Assembly: GCA_946699065.1 (NCBI GenBank)
Contig: CAMPDV010000245.1
Location: 124,001-188,000 of the forward strand
DNA: 64,000 nucleotides
Direction: 5' to 3'
DNA from: Loxodes magnus
Lineage: Eukaryota > Ciliophora > Karyorelictea > Loxodida > Loxodidae
How positions within the stretch are numbered: the stretch's first letter is position 1; each line of letters opens with the position of its first letter. The notes below the pieces were generated by a model, which made no database searches, was not told the origin of the DNA, and saw nothing but the letters and a program-made list of their open reading frames with translations. Below are positions 11,690 through 24,320 of this stretch, one piece after another. The position numbers were made by a program, and so were the translations under genes.

Positions 11690-12240
11690 TATTTAATTAA
11701 AGAAAAATGATAGAAATTTAAAAATAAAGATCTGTATAAAAACCGTAAAATGTAAAAAATTAGGATAAATTTCCTTAATTAAAAGATAAAATTTTTCATA
11801 ATATTACATAAATATTGTTTTTAAATAAGTTAAGTTCTTTTAAGTGTTATTGTAGAAAAAATATTTAAAATAGTGTATTTAAAACCAAAAAAACGGAAGA
11901 AAAATTTTTTTTCTCAGTGTTTTAGAGTATAAGATATTTTGGAAATGGATTAAAAGCTTGAAAAATCGAATTTAAAATAAATAGGGAGAATTAAAAAAAG
12001 AAAAAAAAGTAGTAGAAGTTTAGATAAAGGTATGAATTTTGAAAAATTTTAAAAGGATAAATCTGTGTAAATTTTAAAAATTTATTAATTATATTTTATA
12101 AATTTTTTGTAGAAACTAACTTAAAATGTAAGATACAGTCCTTAAATATTAGTTACACGTTATAAAAAAATTACGTTTTACTTTCATTTATTGTAAATTC
12201 TAAGGAATTTTACCTTTTTTTAATTATAATACTAAATTAT
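11690..12240. other. A+T-rich spacer
   Basis: Low-complexity A+T-rich sequence with no protein-like frame that I can support. Confidence 0.5.
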
Positions 12241-12710
12241 TTTATCTTAATTTATAAAATATTCAATTACACTCGAACTTTCTCTTAATAAAATGTTTTT
12301 TTTCCTTTTTCTGATTATCTATGATTTGGGGAAAACTATCAGCTTATTTTACTAGTTATAACAATACTATATTTTACCTTCTACAACTTTCCATCAGTAG
12401 ATTATATTAAACGTACTTTCTTGATAAATATAATATTAAGATTATGGTTTTATAGAAGATTTATATTTGCAAATCTAATTAAAGTAAACTTTAGTATATG
12501 AAATTTCAATGCTTGGTTTTTATAGACATTTACGATATTTGAAGATCATTTTTTCTATAGTTTTCATCTCTCTTACAAGCAATGTAAATTATTGGATGGC
12601 TTCTTCTTCATTCTTACTGGTTATTTTAACTAAATATTTGGAAATTGCTTTCATGATATATATATTGTCTTTGATAAGTGGATTTGTTCAAAAATGTTAA
12701 CTTATTTACT
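12240..12710 (+). repeat. interspersed repeat F, copy 1
   Basis: Related to 28000-28460 and 37380-37930. Shared landmarks are TTTAGTATATGAAATTT, ATCTCTCTTA, and a TGATTAGGTATTGGAAAAATTG-like block (weaker here). Two of the three copies lie directly upstream of ORF1 copies (copies 2 and 4), so it may be the 5' untranslated part of that mobile element. The conventional ORF at 12509-12700 lies inside this repeat. Confidence 0.5.
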
Positions 12711-12715
12711 CTGAA

Positions 12716-13520
12716 ATATAAGCATAATTATAGATTTGAAGAATAGCTCGCTCTTGAGCTATCTGAACTAAGAAAAGTAGTCTTGCTACTCAAGTCAGAA
12801 AACTCTCAAGTGTGGAGGAGGTGCTCCAATTTAACTTCGGAACTTCAATTTGACAAGAATGATCTGAAGAGAGAATTCTAGAGATTGCTGGAAGAGCTCA
12901 TCTTGGCCAAGAAGATTGCATAATCTTAGAGTAGCATTCTGGGTCAGAGATTATATTCATAGGATTAAAAAATGAAAAGACATGAGCAATTTGGAAAAAA
13001 CTAAATATGAAAATACTAAATCTTTTATAATAATTGAGAAAAGGAATATAGAGTGATTTTATAACTTTATAAACTATCCATTACAAAGAACGCTAGAAAA
13101 AACACGAATTTCAACTAAAAAAAGCTTAACTGTAAAAATATTGAAGAATCGCGCGCTTTTAAGATTAGAACGGTAAAAGGGGAAACTTGAGTCGTTTTAA
13201 ACATGACAACCTATCTGGATCTGAAAGAGCCTAAAGAGACCGAAAAATTTAAGAATAGATAGACTTGAGAGGAATAAAAATTTGGTTAAGCCACCCAGCA
13301 AAACGAAAATGCAAGAAGTGTAATAAATAGGTTCATTAACACGATATAGCTTTAAAGGAAGCTTCTTTTTATGTGTTGAATAAAATATTAGAATAAGAAT
13401 TGCAATACAAAATATTAAAATATTATCTTTGGGAAAATGCTATTACTCAGAAGAAAACTGCTACTAAATGAAAATGCCTCATTAGATGGCTGGAATGTTA
13501 GCTGTAAAAAAATAGAAATT
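12716..13520 (+). mobile_element. ORF1 copy 2: coiled-coil/zinc-knuckle protein
   Basis: One frame without TGA begins near 12716 and contains a strong leucine-heptad coiled coil (LALELSELRKVVLLLKSEN, then LQFDKNDLKREFQRLLEEL). In another frame lie a knuckle, RKCKKCNKQVHQHDIA (about 13294-13341; CxxC-x4-H, the last Cys replaced), and the family motif KYYLWENAITQKK (about 13419-13457). The order coiled coil, knuckle, motif matches the other copies; a frame change in between marks it as decayed or interrupted. It follows repeat F directly. Confidence 0.6.
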
Positions 13521-14225
13521 TAATATATGAAATAAAATAAAAAAAGTTATAGAAACCTTAAAATTTAAGGGTCAAATTATAATTCAAGAAAATGAAAATG
13601 TAAAGTATGTAGAATCTTTAATACATGAATACGCACAAAATGTGATCGAGATACTAAAGCACTAAAATAAAGACATCTTATTGAAAATGCGAATGTATAT
13701 ACTTTTAAACAGAGAAAGAAGAAGAAATTAATATTATAAAGGTTTGCGAAGAATAATAATTAAACTTGAAATTTATTCTATATACAACTGAATTAACTAC
13801 ACTAAAATAAGCAAGAACTTTAAAATATAACATAACTTTATATAGTTGATATAACTTGAGGTATTATAAGTTTGTAAAATTATTACAATCTATTAAGGAT
13901 AATTAAAGAAACCGAATAGATTTAATAATAAAAAATCTTAGCATAGAAAATTTGATTAAGAGGAAATAAGGATACATGTAAAGAATTATGCCCCAACAAA
14001 AAATAATAGGAAAAATATTATAGAACTTACTCCAATGAATATACCTGACTGTGTTATGAATAAGCAAAAGCAAAAACTAAAAATTAGTGAGGAAATGTTT
14101 ATACATTCAATAATAGCATAGAAATAAATTTAAGAAGAATCAAAGAAGATTAATAGATAGCATAGTATGAGAAAGAGAAAAATAATAACAAAAAACCAAA
14201 TACAGTAATGATTTATATTATTATA
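13480..14225 (+). CDS. unrecognised plus-strand coding region
   Basis: One frame from about 13490 to 14215 holds about 240 codons with two TGA. It is charged and protein-like throughout (VKYVESLIHEYAQNVIEIL; later IIELTPMNIPDCVMNKQKQK). It may begin at the ATG near 13495 (MLAVKKQKFNIW). It sits just downstream of ORF1 copy 2, so it may be the rest of the same mobile element rather than a host gene. No domain recognised. Confidence 0.45.
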
Positions 14226-14345
14226 AAAAGATCTTATGATGGATAAAGTAAGCTTAATCATATAATTTTATTAAAATTAAAACAGTGATTCGTGTTTTGC
14301 CTAATAATGGTAGATACACATTAATTTATTATTATATATGAATAA

Positions 14346-14655
14346 ATAGGGAGTAATTCTCCAACTGACATTGAGTTAAGATCTGGTACCTGGAAGTGCC
14401 CATGGACGAAGAAATGAACAAGAATCTTGAAAGGAGTCAAGAGAAGATAAAGACTGAAGAGGCTTAAAGTAAAGTTATTAATGAAAGACATCTGGTACTA
14501 AGGTCTCTTAGGCAGCATTCCGATAACAGTCCTATAGAAGACAAAACTCACAAAGGAAGACTAGCACTGTGGAAGACTTCAGAAAATAAATTTTTAAACT
14601 TTAAAAATCTTTATTAAGGAGCTGCGCACTATTGAGGTGCTACGCGCGCTCTATT
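14346..14655 (+). repeat. SINE-like element, family B, copy 2
   Basis: About 310 bases. It begins AATAGGGAGTAATTCTCC, has GATCTGGTACCTGGAAGTGC and GGTCTCTTAGGCAGCATTCC in common with the minus-strand copy at 49630-49941, and ends in the common stem-loop at 14619-14651 (GAGCTGCGCAC...GGTGCTACGCGCGCTC) followed by an (ATTT)n-like tail. Non-coding, clearly higher in G+C than its surroundings. Confidence 0.8.
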
Positions 14656-14677
14656 CTTATTTATTTCTTTATAAAAA

Positions 14678-14880
14678 ATATGGATAATGGGTTGCTAGCC
14701 AGATTAGTAGGTAATCTTAGTAGTGTATACTGTCATACGAGTAATATCGTACTATATATGCCACTACGAATAAAAGTGGATCTACTCCTAGAGATAAGAC
14801 TAACTTATTCAAGAGGTCTCTCTAGCGGTACTAATATAACGCTTCTTTTAATGCTCTTTTCAATAATATTTTATTTCTAT
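14678..14880 (+). repeat. SINE-like element, family C, copy 3 (5' part, diverged)
   Basis: Resembles the 5' half of the copies at 47589 and 61832: GATTAGTAGGTAATCTTAG, TAGTGTATACTG, GAGTAATATCGTACTA, and TCTCTCTAGCGGTA. It lacks the 3' stem-loop and lies directly after family B copy 2, so the two appear joined. The conventional ORF 14632-14889 is a by-product of this repeat. Confidence 0.6.
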
Positions 14881-14899
14881 GTTAAATAATTTTAACTCT

Positions 14900-16320
14900 T
14901 CAAAATCAAGATTACCTAGTGTAAAGTAAGCATTTCCTTAGTTCTATAAATTTTTTAAGTAAATTACCTTTACTTAATATCTAAACTGATAGAATCACAA
15001 TATGATATATTATTATTCTTCCAGCTATAAAAATAAATTTTTCAGCTAATTATTTTTGAACAGTAATTACTATTATAAATTTATTTCAGTTTGATTATAT
15101 TGCTAACTTCGTTTTTTATCTTTCATTTTCTTAAGAATATAGTTTTATGTCATAAGACTTAATTTTTTCAATTTAAAATTTAAGTAAAAAGAGCATTTTA
15201 ATAAAGATGTAACATTTGTCTCCTATAAATTCTATAAATATTTGACGAAGTTTAAATTCTATCAACTAGCCATTATAATTAAGTCTTCTTCTTGAGCTTA
15301 TTTAATTACATAAGTTATATTTACTATTTATATTTAGGTAAGTTTTATTATAAAACAGCTTAATATATAAATCTTTTTAATATTGTTTAATGTTTATTCT
15401 AGGGTTACATTTTTCAAGTCTGTTAAATTTTAATTATATGCATCATCATATACTAACCAAGTATATATTGCCAGTGAAAGAAAATTTTTATTGACTTTTA
15501 TACGTTAACTTCTAAAATGCATCTGTAAGTAAATTATTTATCTTCTACATTTTTAATATCATCTTTAATTCTTCCTATTAGTAATAATAAATTACCATTC
15601 CTTTGTTGATTTTAAATATTTTTTGTAAAATAGTAGGTAAATTAAATATATCTATGAAATAGAATATTTTATCCTTTTGTATTTTTTCTGTATTTATTTA
15701 TAAGAATTTTACATTTTTTATATTTTCGCGTAAAAGAAAAATGTAAGTTATGAACATAATTAAATACATAAGTTTAGTTTTTTTCATGTAATATACTATT
15801 TTTTATTTTTGCTTATTTTTGCTTTTGATTGCTTTTGATTGCTTTTTTTTGCTTTTTTTTTGCTTTTGATTGCTTTTTTTGCTAATATACATAATGAAAA
15901 TTTTCTGAGTATTTTTGAAAATTTAACTTTATTAAATAGCTTTAACTTATGGTTTTCAATTAATAATTTTACTATTATTTTGAGTTTTTTTTAATTCAAC
16001 TTGAAAAATATTTTAAAAGTATTAAAATGGGTATTCAGCAATTAATTTATGATATAAAATTTTTGAAGTAAAAGAATGAAAAATAAATAGGGTATTAATT
16101 AGGAAAAAAGGAACTAGTAAAAAGAAAAAGTATTAATACTTAATAAAGCATATTATTAAACATATTTCCTGTTTATTTCTCTTTATTGATGATCTTAAAA
16201 CTATTTTTATTATTAGAGTAGAAGATCGTTGGAAATAAAAAATATTATTCAAGTGCTAGGAAGAAATTGCATGGTGAGAAGTTTCATTTTTTTGAAAATT
16301 GTTAACGTATAAAAAAACGA
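14900..16320. other. A+T-rich spacer
   Basis: No supported gene. It contains the (TTGCTTTTGA)-type simple repeat annotated separately. Confidence 0.5.
15805..15885 (+). repeat. TTGCTTTT(GA) simple tandem repeat
   Basis: Eight or so imperfect units of 8-11 bases: TTGCTTATTT, then TTGCTTTTGA and TTGCTTTTTTTT variants in tandem. A slippage-type microsatellite. Confidence 0.85.
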
Positions 16321-16328
16321 AATAAGCG

Positions 16329-16448
16329 ATGGTAAAAGCTGAGATTGAAGTGAAATTTCAAAAGTTAAAATAGGCTATGTTTGCTTTAGCTGGTGCTATT
16401 TTAGAAGAAATTAATCGAGATGACAAATAGAATTAGAACAAGAAATGA
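16329..16448 (+). CDS. small 39-residue ORF
   Basis: ATG 16329 to TGA 16446-16448, with three in-frame TAG codons read as Gln and no internal TGA. The product is amphipathic: MVKAEIEVKFQKLKQAMFAL, then AGAILEEINRDD and a charged tail. It stands out from the low-complexity flanks by Ala, Gly and Glu content. It could be a tiny gene, or an exon of something larger, since the frame upstream is also open except for TGA. No family recognised. Confidence 0.4.
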
Positions 16449-16449
16449 T

Positions 16450-18360
16450 TAACAATTTCGTAATTATTATTCGTGTTAGCCTAATATCGATAGAGTTAAG
16501 TAAATTATTATTTTTTAGAGTTATAGAAATTTTTCTTTTATAGAAGAAGAATTTTTTATTTGTGGCAGTAATTATACATCTAGCAGACTTTATATCTTAA
16601 GTTACAACTTTCGAAAATTTTTGGATTAATTTGGAAATATGGACATTTAAATTTTATTTTGCGTAATTTAGTAAATACAGCCTTTAAAATATCCTTATTA
16701 TAAATGATAAGTTATCTTACTAGGTAATTTTTAAATTAGCTCTATAATTTTAATTTAAATGAATGCTAACTTGGTAATTAGATTTCCTAGCATATTTTTC
16801 TTAAACTATAAACTGAAATAAATAATAACTAACCACCATTTTATAACTTTAGCTTTTCTTAAGAAAATTATAGGCAAATTCTAAATGAAAAGATGTTCGA
16901 TTGAAAATGTTTATGTTTTGTAAACTTATCGAAAAAAAACTTACCATTTGCGTAATGGATTTTTACATTTAAATTCTTACTTTTTAACATTTTTTTTTCT
17001 AAAAGAATGATATTATAAATAAAAAAAAATTCTACTTAACAAATATTTTTGTCATTTTGAATATTTTCAATATAACTTAAAAATGATAATTCTTTTTTTC
17101 AGACTTTCTTAAGTTTTACGATATAATTTGAATATTTGTTTAATTTATAAGAAAAAACAAAATATTGCTATAGCTTTGAAATTACGAATTAGTTATCAAA
17201 TATCTAAATTATTTTAACTAATAAAAATCATTTTTTCTTAGCTTTATTAGTAATCTTGCTTACTTTAGTTATTTCATAATATAAGTTTATTTTTTTATTT
17301 AAGCTTTCGAGGATTTATTTATATATTCAATATTTAATTAAAAGTTAATAGATATAAATGAAATGAAAATGGAAAGAGTAAATAAATATCTAGGATACTG
17401 AATCGAAGGGAATGTTTCATATAAGGAAAGTCTTGAGGTAAGAATTATAGAATGAGAGAAAAGCCAGTCAAAGAATACTAGGTGTGCTGATTATATCAAA
17501 AGGAATCACATCTTAAAATACTAAAATGATTTTACTATCATTTGTAAATTAAATATTTGCTTATGACACTGAGCGTTATCCCTTTATAAAAGAAGATAAA
17601 GTATAAGAATTTTTTAGTAAACTGAAATGATATAAAAAAGATCGCTGATAGATACTATAGTTGGATTTTTGGCTTAAAATTACTTAGTAGAGAAATATCC
17701 ACAAATAGTAAAATTCCGATTCTATTTATAGCAGTATATGATAATGCTAAATCAAAACTAATAGTAGATGGTTGATTACTTATTTTAGCAAAAAAGAGCA
17801 GATTATTATTTTAAATTATTCAAGAAAGTTATTGGAATCAATATAACTTATTGATTAAATAACTATTCAAGAAAATGAAATAATAAAGATATTAGAACAA
17901 AGATATAGGAAGCATAATGCTTAATAATAATTAAGTCACATAAGTATATTATGCTATGTTATGCATATTAAATTAGGATAAAGATGTTTAAATAGTTTTA
18001 ATCTAGAAAATAAAATTTACATTAAAAAATATTTTTTTCTTATCATACCTAAAAAATGTTTTATAGTATTTTTGATATCTCTTTCTCTTTTTATTTCTTG
18101 CTTACAATTTATACTACTAACCTTTTAATTAATTCTTAGAATTATTAAAACAGAAAACTTAATTAAGAAAATTATTTTTAGTATATTATAGAAATGTGTA
18201 ATTTAAGTCTATTTGATGAATATAAAATTTAATGATATATCAATATTTTTATTTTGCTATCATATTGAGATAATTTTTCTACTTTTTAGTTTTTAAATCC
18301 TTTTCAAACGTAAAAAAGAATTGATAATAAAGTTGATTTTTAAAGGACCAATTAAATTAA
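16450..18360. other. A+T-rich spacer
   Basis: Mostly low-complexity sequence. I find no frame or repeat I can defend. Confidence 0.4.
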
Positions 18361-18620
18361 ATTTCAGCATTTGATAGCCTACCTATAATTTTTGGACATA
18401 TAAATGTAAATATTTAATTACTATTTAACTATGCTAAATCTTTTTCCTATTTTCTATTAGTAAAATATGAGATATATTTATAAAATGATATTTCATATGA
18501 TTATAATTTAAGTCTAGTTTATTCATATAGTTAATAGATTGATGCTTTTGGAAAAAATTTAATTCCTTTCTGCTTATAAAAAAGTGAAAAATATGTTACG
18601 CTTATTACTAGAATGATTGG
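18360..18620 (+). repeat. interspersed repeat G, copy 1
   Basis: Direct repeat of 23010-23290. Shared landmarks are ATTTCAG at the start, CTATTAG, AAATGATA followed by TATGA, and the end ATGRTYGGAAAAATTAAA. Conserved spacing over about 260 bases supports common origin. The end includes the ATG of the following ORF. Confidence 0.5.
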
Positions 18621-18960
18621 AAAAATTAAATAAAAATAACTAAAACAAGACTCTGAAGAAAAAGAGTGAAAAACAAGAAAAGAGTTAACTCAATTAACAA
18701 TAAAATGTATAAAAAAATTAGAATAAGCATTTGATAGCATTAATGAGCATAAAATTTAGTCTCTTCAAATTAAATAACAAACTTACCAGTAAGAATAAGG
18801 AAATTTAAAATAAAACAAGAAAAAGATTCGGAATTTTTTATTTAATGATCTTTTGTTAATTTTTACTAAAATAACTTAAATATTTTTATTGAATTTCAAA
18901 TTATAAGAGTTTTAAAAAAAGCAACTTAAAAATTTACTTTTTAGAATAAAGCAAATTAGC
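18613..18960 (+). CDS. unrecognised Lys/Gln-rich coiled-coil ORF
   Basis: From ATG 18613 the frame reads MIGKIKQKQLKQDSEEKEW and then a helical segment (ELTQLTIKCIKKLEQAF). Only one TGA occurs in about 80 codons. The start context is duplicated at 23271 (MVGKIKS...), where the frame then decays. This is probably a mobile-element ORF related to repeat G. No domain recognised; the 3' limit is arbitrary. Confidence 0.4.
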
Positions 18961-19016
18961 GAGAAATTTTTTATTTTAATTATGCTAAAAAATTATTAAG
19001 GATTAGGCTGTTTCGC

Positions 19017-19500
19017 ATGTTAATCTCAGAACCAAACTGGATGTCCGAACATTACAGAAATTATTCAAATATAAAACCATTATTTTCGGGCATTCAAAAA
19101 ACTTATTTATCGAAAAGGGATTTTATATTTTCAAGATGTAAATAAAAAATGTTCAAGCTAAGTGGAATATCAACAAAAATCAAATTTCAAGCTTAAAAAT
19201 GCATGAATATCTATAGTATAAGTTTGGATTAAATATCTCGTAATCACTTCTACAGAAAGGCAAAGAAACCAATAGATTTTTTAAATTAATAAAAGATTTG
19301 TAGAACTTTTCCCATAATATAATTGGATTAAAAACTTAGAAAATATCTACCCTTTTTTGCATCTCAAACATACATTATTATCCTTTGATAGAAGTCTAAC
19401 AATAAAACTGGTAATTATTCTGACTTACTATGAATTTCCTTTCTTGACTAAGAACAGTGTGATAAATATTATTTAAAGTATTAGGTTTAAGTTCTAAAGC
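19017..19500 (+). CDS. unrecognised plus-strand coding region
   Basis: From ATG 19017 the first 120 or so codons of one frame are protein-like with no TGA: EPNWMSEHYRNYSNIKPLF, then KTYLSKRDFIFSRCK, then RNHFYRKAKKPIDFLNQQ. TGA becomes frequent after about 19390. No family recognised. It lies just outside the left arm of the giant inverted repeat. Confidence 0.4.
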
Positions 19501-20312
19501 TGATCCATAAAAAATTGAATTATAAGAGGAGATAATGAAAAGGCATATGGATAGTTTGCGAGAAATGAAAGAATCATTAAATTTATTCCTCCAAGATACT
19601 CTAAATATACAGTTCTTATTTATGTAGTTATTTATTAAAAATATTAGTTAAAATAAAATTAAACTTTGGTAGATCTAGATTTTGCGACTTGTTTATTAGA
19701 CTAAAAGAATTTTTCCTATTTAAAAGAATTAAAGCGACTCATTTTTATACTATAAGTTTTGATACTTTTTTATGCTTTTACAAAGTATTCTGCTTTATAT
19801 AACTATTGAAATGAAAAAGCACTTCATAAAGTATAAAATTGAAATAATTTAGCTTTAATTATAAACATATTAATAGCAGTATTAAAACTAAATCAAGCAA
19901 ATCTATGTTTAATAATAATTTTAGTTAATTACGAAAGTAAAATGACGAGTATCTATATACTTAGTTCTAATTAATTACCTATATTAAAAGTTTTCAAAAC
20001 TTAAGCTTTCATTTTTATTATGTGATACTAAAATAGTTTTATCAAATCATTATTCTGTTAAGTATTAGGCTAATTAGCAAAAAAGTAGTAATTTAAATTC
20101 AAATTTATCTATAAAAAAAGGGTAATCAAAGTAATTAAATAGTATAGTTTGGAGATAAAACTTGGTCCAAGAAAAGGAAGGTAGGTAGATATTAATTATA
20201 TCTAGCTCTTAATAAGCTAAGGAACCTATAAATTAATCAATAACATTAAAATTTCGATTAAATTAAATATAGATCTTATCAATATATTATATAATCTCTT
20301 TTAGAGGAAAAA

Positions 20313-21010
20313 ATGGAAAAGTTATTGTCATCAGTCTCTTATTAAAAGGTTTCATCTTAATCAGTCAAAGAATATAAAAAAATATTTTAGGAACTCTGAG
20401 TCATGCAACAAGAAAATTTTAACTTATTAAGACAAGTATAAGAACTAGAAAAGAGAGCCAAATTTCTGATGATCAATGTGTAAGAAAAAAAAATTGGAAA
20501 TAAATAAGAAAAAATGTTAAAATAGAATAATTAAAAACTAAATTAAATCAATTCGCAGAATTGACGGAAAGCATATTCCTATCAAAGCTTTCGATGAATG
20601 ATCCAATGAACGTAGAATAGCATATCCCAACAACTTATATTCCCTAACGGAAAATTATGACTTTTCGATATTGCAAGAGACCTGGATATAAAGTAAGAAA
20701 TTGCTTCAAATTTAGACTTAAGGAAAAGAGAATCATAGAAAATCAATTGGAAAATATTTTCAGATTCTACTGCAATTTTGAATGAAAATTTTATTGAAAG
20801 AAACTCCAACTAAATAGAGAAGCTCCGCATATTTAACATGCAGATAATGAGTTCAATAAAAAATGAATGGGAATTTACCTATCGGAAACCATTAGAAAAA
20901 ACAAATTAAAAATCATTAGGACTTATGATAGACTTGGTCCAGACAAATACGTAGTTTCTTTTATTAACAAAAAACTATTAATTCGTGAAAAAACAAATAA
21001 AGGTATCTCC
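20313..21010 (+). mobile_element. ORF1 copy 3
   Basis: ATG 20313 opens MEKLLSSVSYQKVSSQ, followed by a coiled coil (NLLRQVQELEKRAKFL). A second frame continues with LNQFAELTESIFLSKLSMND, shared with copy 12 (FNQLAELTESLLLK), a decayed knuckle (YCKRPGYKVRNC, about 20656-20690: first Cys and His lost), and the family motif RFYCNFEWKFYWKK (about 20763-20805). It continues protein-like to about 21000 (IIRTYDRLGPDKYVVSF). It lies inside the left arm of the giant inverted repeat with no counterpart in the right arm, so it inserted after the arms formed or was lost from one. Confidence 0.65.
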
Positions 21011-22207
21011 ACGTTAATCAATTATTATTATATAGTTTAATTGAGCAACTTATACATGTATTTCTCTTTTAAAATTATTAACCTAAAATGGCTCAATAAT
21101 TAGAAAATTAAAAATTTTCTAAGTTTGCGCCTTATCTTTAAGTACTTATATCTAAAATATATATCTTTCTCTAAGATTTGTGTAGCATTGTCTTCAATGA
21201 TTCATCATTTATCATAACTTTAGATCTCCTGCTTTATAAGAATTTTCTTATAAAATATCTAATTTTCTTGTAGTTGCAGCTTTTAGAGGTTCATCTAGGC
21301 AACTCTTGTCAATTAATTTAGTAGATTTAGTTACCTTTAACAAAAAATGAGTCTTATTTTGAAACTACTCTAGATAACCATATTAAGATTTTATTCTTAT
21401 ATACTTGTTCTTTAGATTATTAGATTGATAAGATATCTTAGTGTTTCCCTAAAAGAGATAACTAATTGATTTAGAAAAATTATTTGTAAAATCGCAGATA
21501 TCTTTTAGATTTCCTATCTTAAGTATAATAGTATAAATATTATAACTAATGATGAATATTAATTTCTTTGTAACTTAATCTATATCCTCTGATATGCTTT
21601 ATCACTCTTTATTTATACTACATACTAATTATTAAACAGCAGATGATTTAAATATAGCTATAAATATAGCTACTTTATCTCTTTATATTTTTATGTCTAA
21701 AGAGTAAGTTTATAATGAACCTTAAAGAGTTAATTTCATTTTTTGGTTATAAATATTATATTTTATTAGTCTTTTCACTATTTTTACTAATAACCATATT
21801 GATAATTTATATATATATATATATTAAAAAATTAATCTTTAGAATAACAGCTTTATTTTATGTCTGAGATTAAATAATAAAAAGTTACAAATTTGAATTA
21901 GGTTAAAAATAATGATCTTGACACTATTTAATCAGATAAGATATATTCACTCAGAAATATTACTTATAGTAAAAAACTAAAAAGTATAAAATAGGGAAAT
22001 GATATTGAAAAAACTAAACTAGTAAATAGATAAAAATAATAATAATTAATACTATTTATAATCATTATTCCCTATTTATTTATCTAAATTACATTCTCTA
22101 GATTTTTTTATTACTGTTATTAATAAAGTTGTAGATTACTTATATTATAAATATATGATTTAAATATTACAACAAATTATCTTCTATTAATAAATAAATA
22201 AATTTGA

Positions 22208-22694
22208 TTATAGAGCGCGTAGCACTCTCGTTGGTGCGCAGCTCTTTAAAAAAAAAAATTTCATACTGACAAGTATGTTTCTTACTGATAAAATTATCAG
22301 ATACTGATAAAACTTGTTCAATACTGGTATAATTATTCAGTACTGATAAAAATGTTCAATACTGATATAATTTTAGAATACTCGTAATCTTTAATACTTG
22401 CTGGAGGTCCAAGGACATGGCAGGATTGTATCTCATTGCATCATCAAAGCAGAGGACGACATGTGTCAATTATGGGTACTTAAATTCCCCACCTCTGAGG
22501 AAGCTCGCAATATTATTTCTTTTTCGTTCCAGAATTAAATCCAAGTTAAGCCAGTGTCGAAGGTCTAAGAATCTTATGTCTCGAGGCCAAACCAAAGCAG
22601 AGGAAGACATAAAGTCGATTATGAGTACTTAACTTCCCCAACCTCTGATGAAGATCTCCCTTTTTGTTCACCTTCGAACAACTATGGCGGTTTT
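22208..22694 (-). repeat. SINE-like element, family A, copy 1 (long form)
   Basis: About 485 bases, nearly identical to 58738-59239. Its 3' end (left on this map) is the common stem-loop at 22213-22244, then ATAATCAAATTTATTTATTT. Next are alternating TACTGATAAAA/TGTTCAATACTG motifs, and then a G+C-richer body with GGAGGTCCAAGGACATGG and two tandem, diverged copies of a block running from CAAAGCAGAGGA to CCTCTGATGAAG. It ends in TTCGAACAACTATGGCGG. The conventional ORF 22417-22632 lies inside it and is not a gene. Confidence 0.85.
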
Positions 22695-23009
22695 AAAAAA
22701 ATATTAAAATAACAAATCTATTTTGTAGTAGTCAAAATGCATCAATTTTACTTTCTACTATTTTTTATCCTATTTTAAAATGAAAAAGTTAAAAGATTAA
22801 ATATATAATTATTTTTAATAATTAATTAAAAGCGTAAATTATATTAATGAAAGGAATAATAAATATACTAACTTATTGAGTAATAATATGTTATCTTAAT
22901 TATTATCTTTAAATACTTTTGCTATTATGATGGTTTAAAATTATTTAGAATTGAAAAGATAACTAGATAATTATTATAAAGCTTGTTTTAAAAGAATAAT
23001 TAAAATTTA

Positions 23010-23290
23010 TATTTCAGTATTAGTTTAATCCAGTCTTGTTTTTTAGATGATGAATGAATGTAAATGTTTAGCTGTTTTTTAATTATATTCAATCTTTATT
23101 CTATCATCTATTAGTCAAATTATTATATATATTTTTAAAATGATACCTTATATGACTATGTGCTTATAAACGAGCTAATTTTACATAAAGTTATATTTTT
23201 GATATTTCCGATAAAATTTTAACTAAGCTTTTACTATTTAAAAACAAGTGAAATTTTTTTATAAGTAAAATGGTCGGAAAAATTAAATCT
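23010..23290 (+). repeat. interspersed repeat G, copy 2
   Basis: Direct repeat of 18360-18620, ending at ATGGTCGGAAAAATTAAA (23271). After that the two copies diverge; here no long frame follows. Confidence 0.5.
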
Positions 23291-23899
23291 CATACTTAGA
23301 GAATTGATAAATAAAAAAGATTAAAGTACAAGATTAATTGCACAATAATTATTTTATTATCGTAAAAAAAGCCTAATGATTCCTTTTCATACTGCTAATG
23401 GCAAAATAATGCAATAAATTAAAATATTTTATATTTGAATCTATATTAGAAAAAATATTCAAACTTCATTATATTTTTACCTTATTTAAAAATTATAAAT
23501 TTTTGAATAATCCTTGCAAATTCAAAATAGTGATATAAGCTTAAGAAATAAGTTTATTAAGTAAATAGTATAAAATCAGTTTAACTATTAATAACTAGGT
23601 ATATGTATTAAATTACTTTAATTACAAAATTAAGTTAAAAGAATAGTTTTATGATTGAATTAAATGAATGTATATAGTACTTATATTCAGAAAGGAAAAT
23701 TTAATTTTCTGCTTTAAAATTAAAGAGATATAAAAACATAATACATTTGCTTAAAGCATTTCTATTTAATTGATTAAGTTATAAAGCTTGAGTTAAATAA
23801 AGATATATTTGATAATATAACATAAGTAAATGCTAGAAAATTTTTCAAATTTATCATGAACTAATTTTTTTACATATTATATACTTTTATATGGGTTTA

Positions 23900-24320
23900 T
23901 TAAACTGGCTTTCATTCCAGCTTTGTAAAAGAGTTCTTTAGTTGCCTTGAGAGTAGTTTGAGTATTCTAATTTTTTATTTTATAAACATATCCGCTCGTT
24001 GCAATACATTTTGCCTGACTTTTCTTATTAAAATCTTGTTATAATCCTTTGTGCTACTATTATTGGTATTATTTACTAAATATTGTTGTTGAATCTTCCT
24101 GAAATTTTTTTATAGCGAAATAAACGTTAGAAATTGCCGCATCGGACACATTTCTAAATTATTTTCATCTTCTTTTGAATTATTACAAAAAGGGCATTCG
24201 CTCCTTTCCAATAATTTTTTTTCTTTTAAGCATTCTTAGTTTCCATGTCATCTTGTTCTTAATCTGAAGATATATCATATTTCATCTTTTCTATATTTTT
24301 TAAATCTTAATAGTTTGATA
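23900..24320 (-). pseudogene. LINE-like C-terminal zinc-motif fragment (left arm)
   Basis: Inverted counterpart of 32880-33360. Read with TAA = Gln and TGA = Trp, the minus strand gives FRLRTRWHGNQECLKEKK, then SECPFCNNSKEDENNLEMCP. This resembles the Cys motif near the C-terminus of many non-LTR retrotransposon polymerases (R-x-R-x-G/R..., then CPxC...C-P), with the usual His replaced by Asn. The Cys that reads TGC here is TTC in the right arm. No reverse transcriptase core is attached. Confidence 0.5.

Noticed and set aside
12509-12700. Conventional 63-residue hydrophobic ORF
   Set aside because: Lies inside repeat F, is not conserved in the other copies, and ends at a TAA that codes Gln in this genome.
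21630-21670. TADDLNIAI reading resembling a reverse transcriptase catalytic motif
   Set aside because: No other reverse transcriptase motif in frame nearby, and the mirrored arm has lost the second Asp. Treated as chance.
22208-22250. Helitron 3' end (hairpin near the terminus)
   Set aside because: The hairpin is not followed by CTRR, no 5' TC partner or Rep/helicase sequence is present, and other short elements here have target-site duplications and simple tails as expected for retroposition.
22417-22632. Conventional 71-residue ORF
   Set aside because: Lies wholly inside SINE-like family A; its frame is broken in the other two copies.
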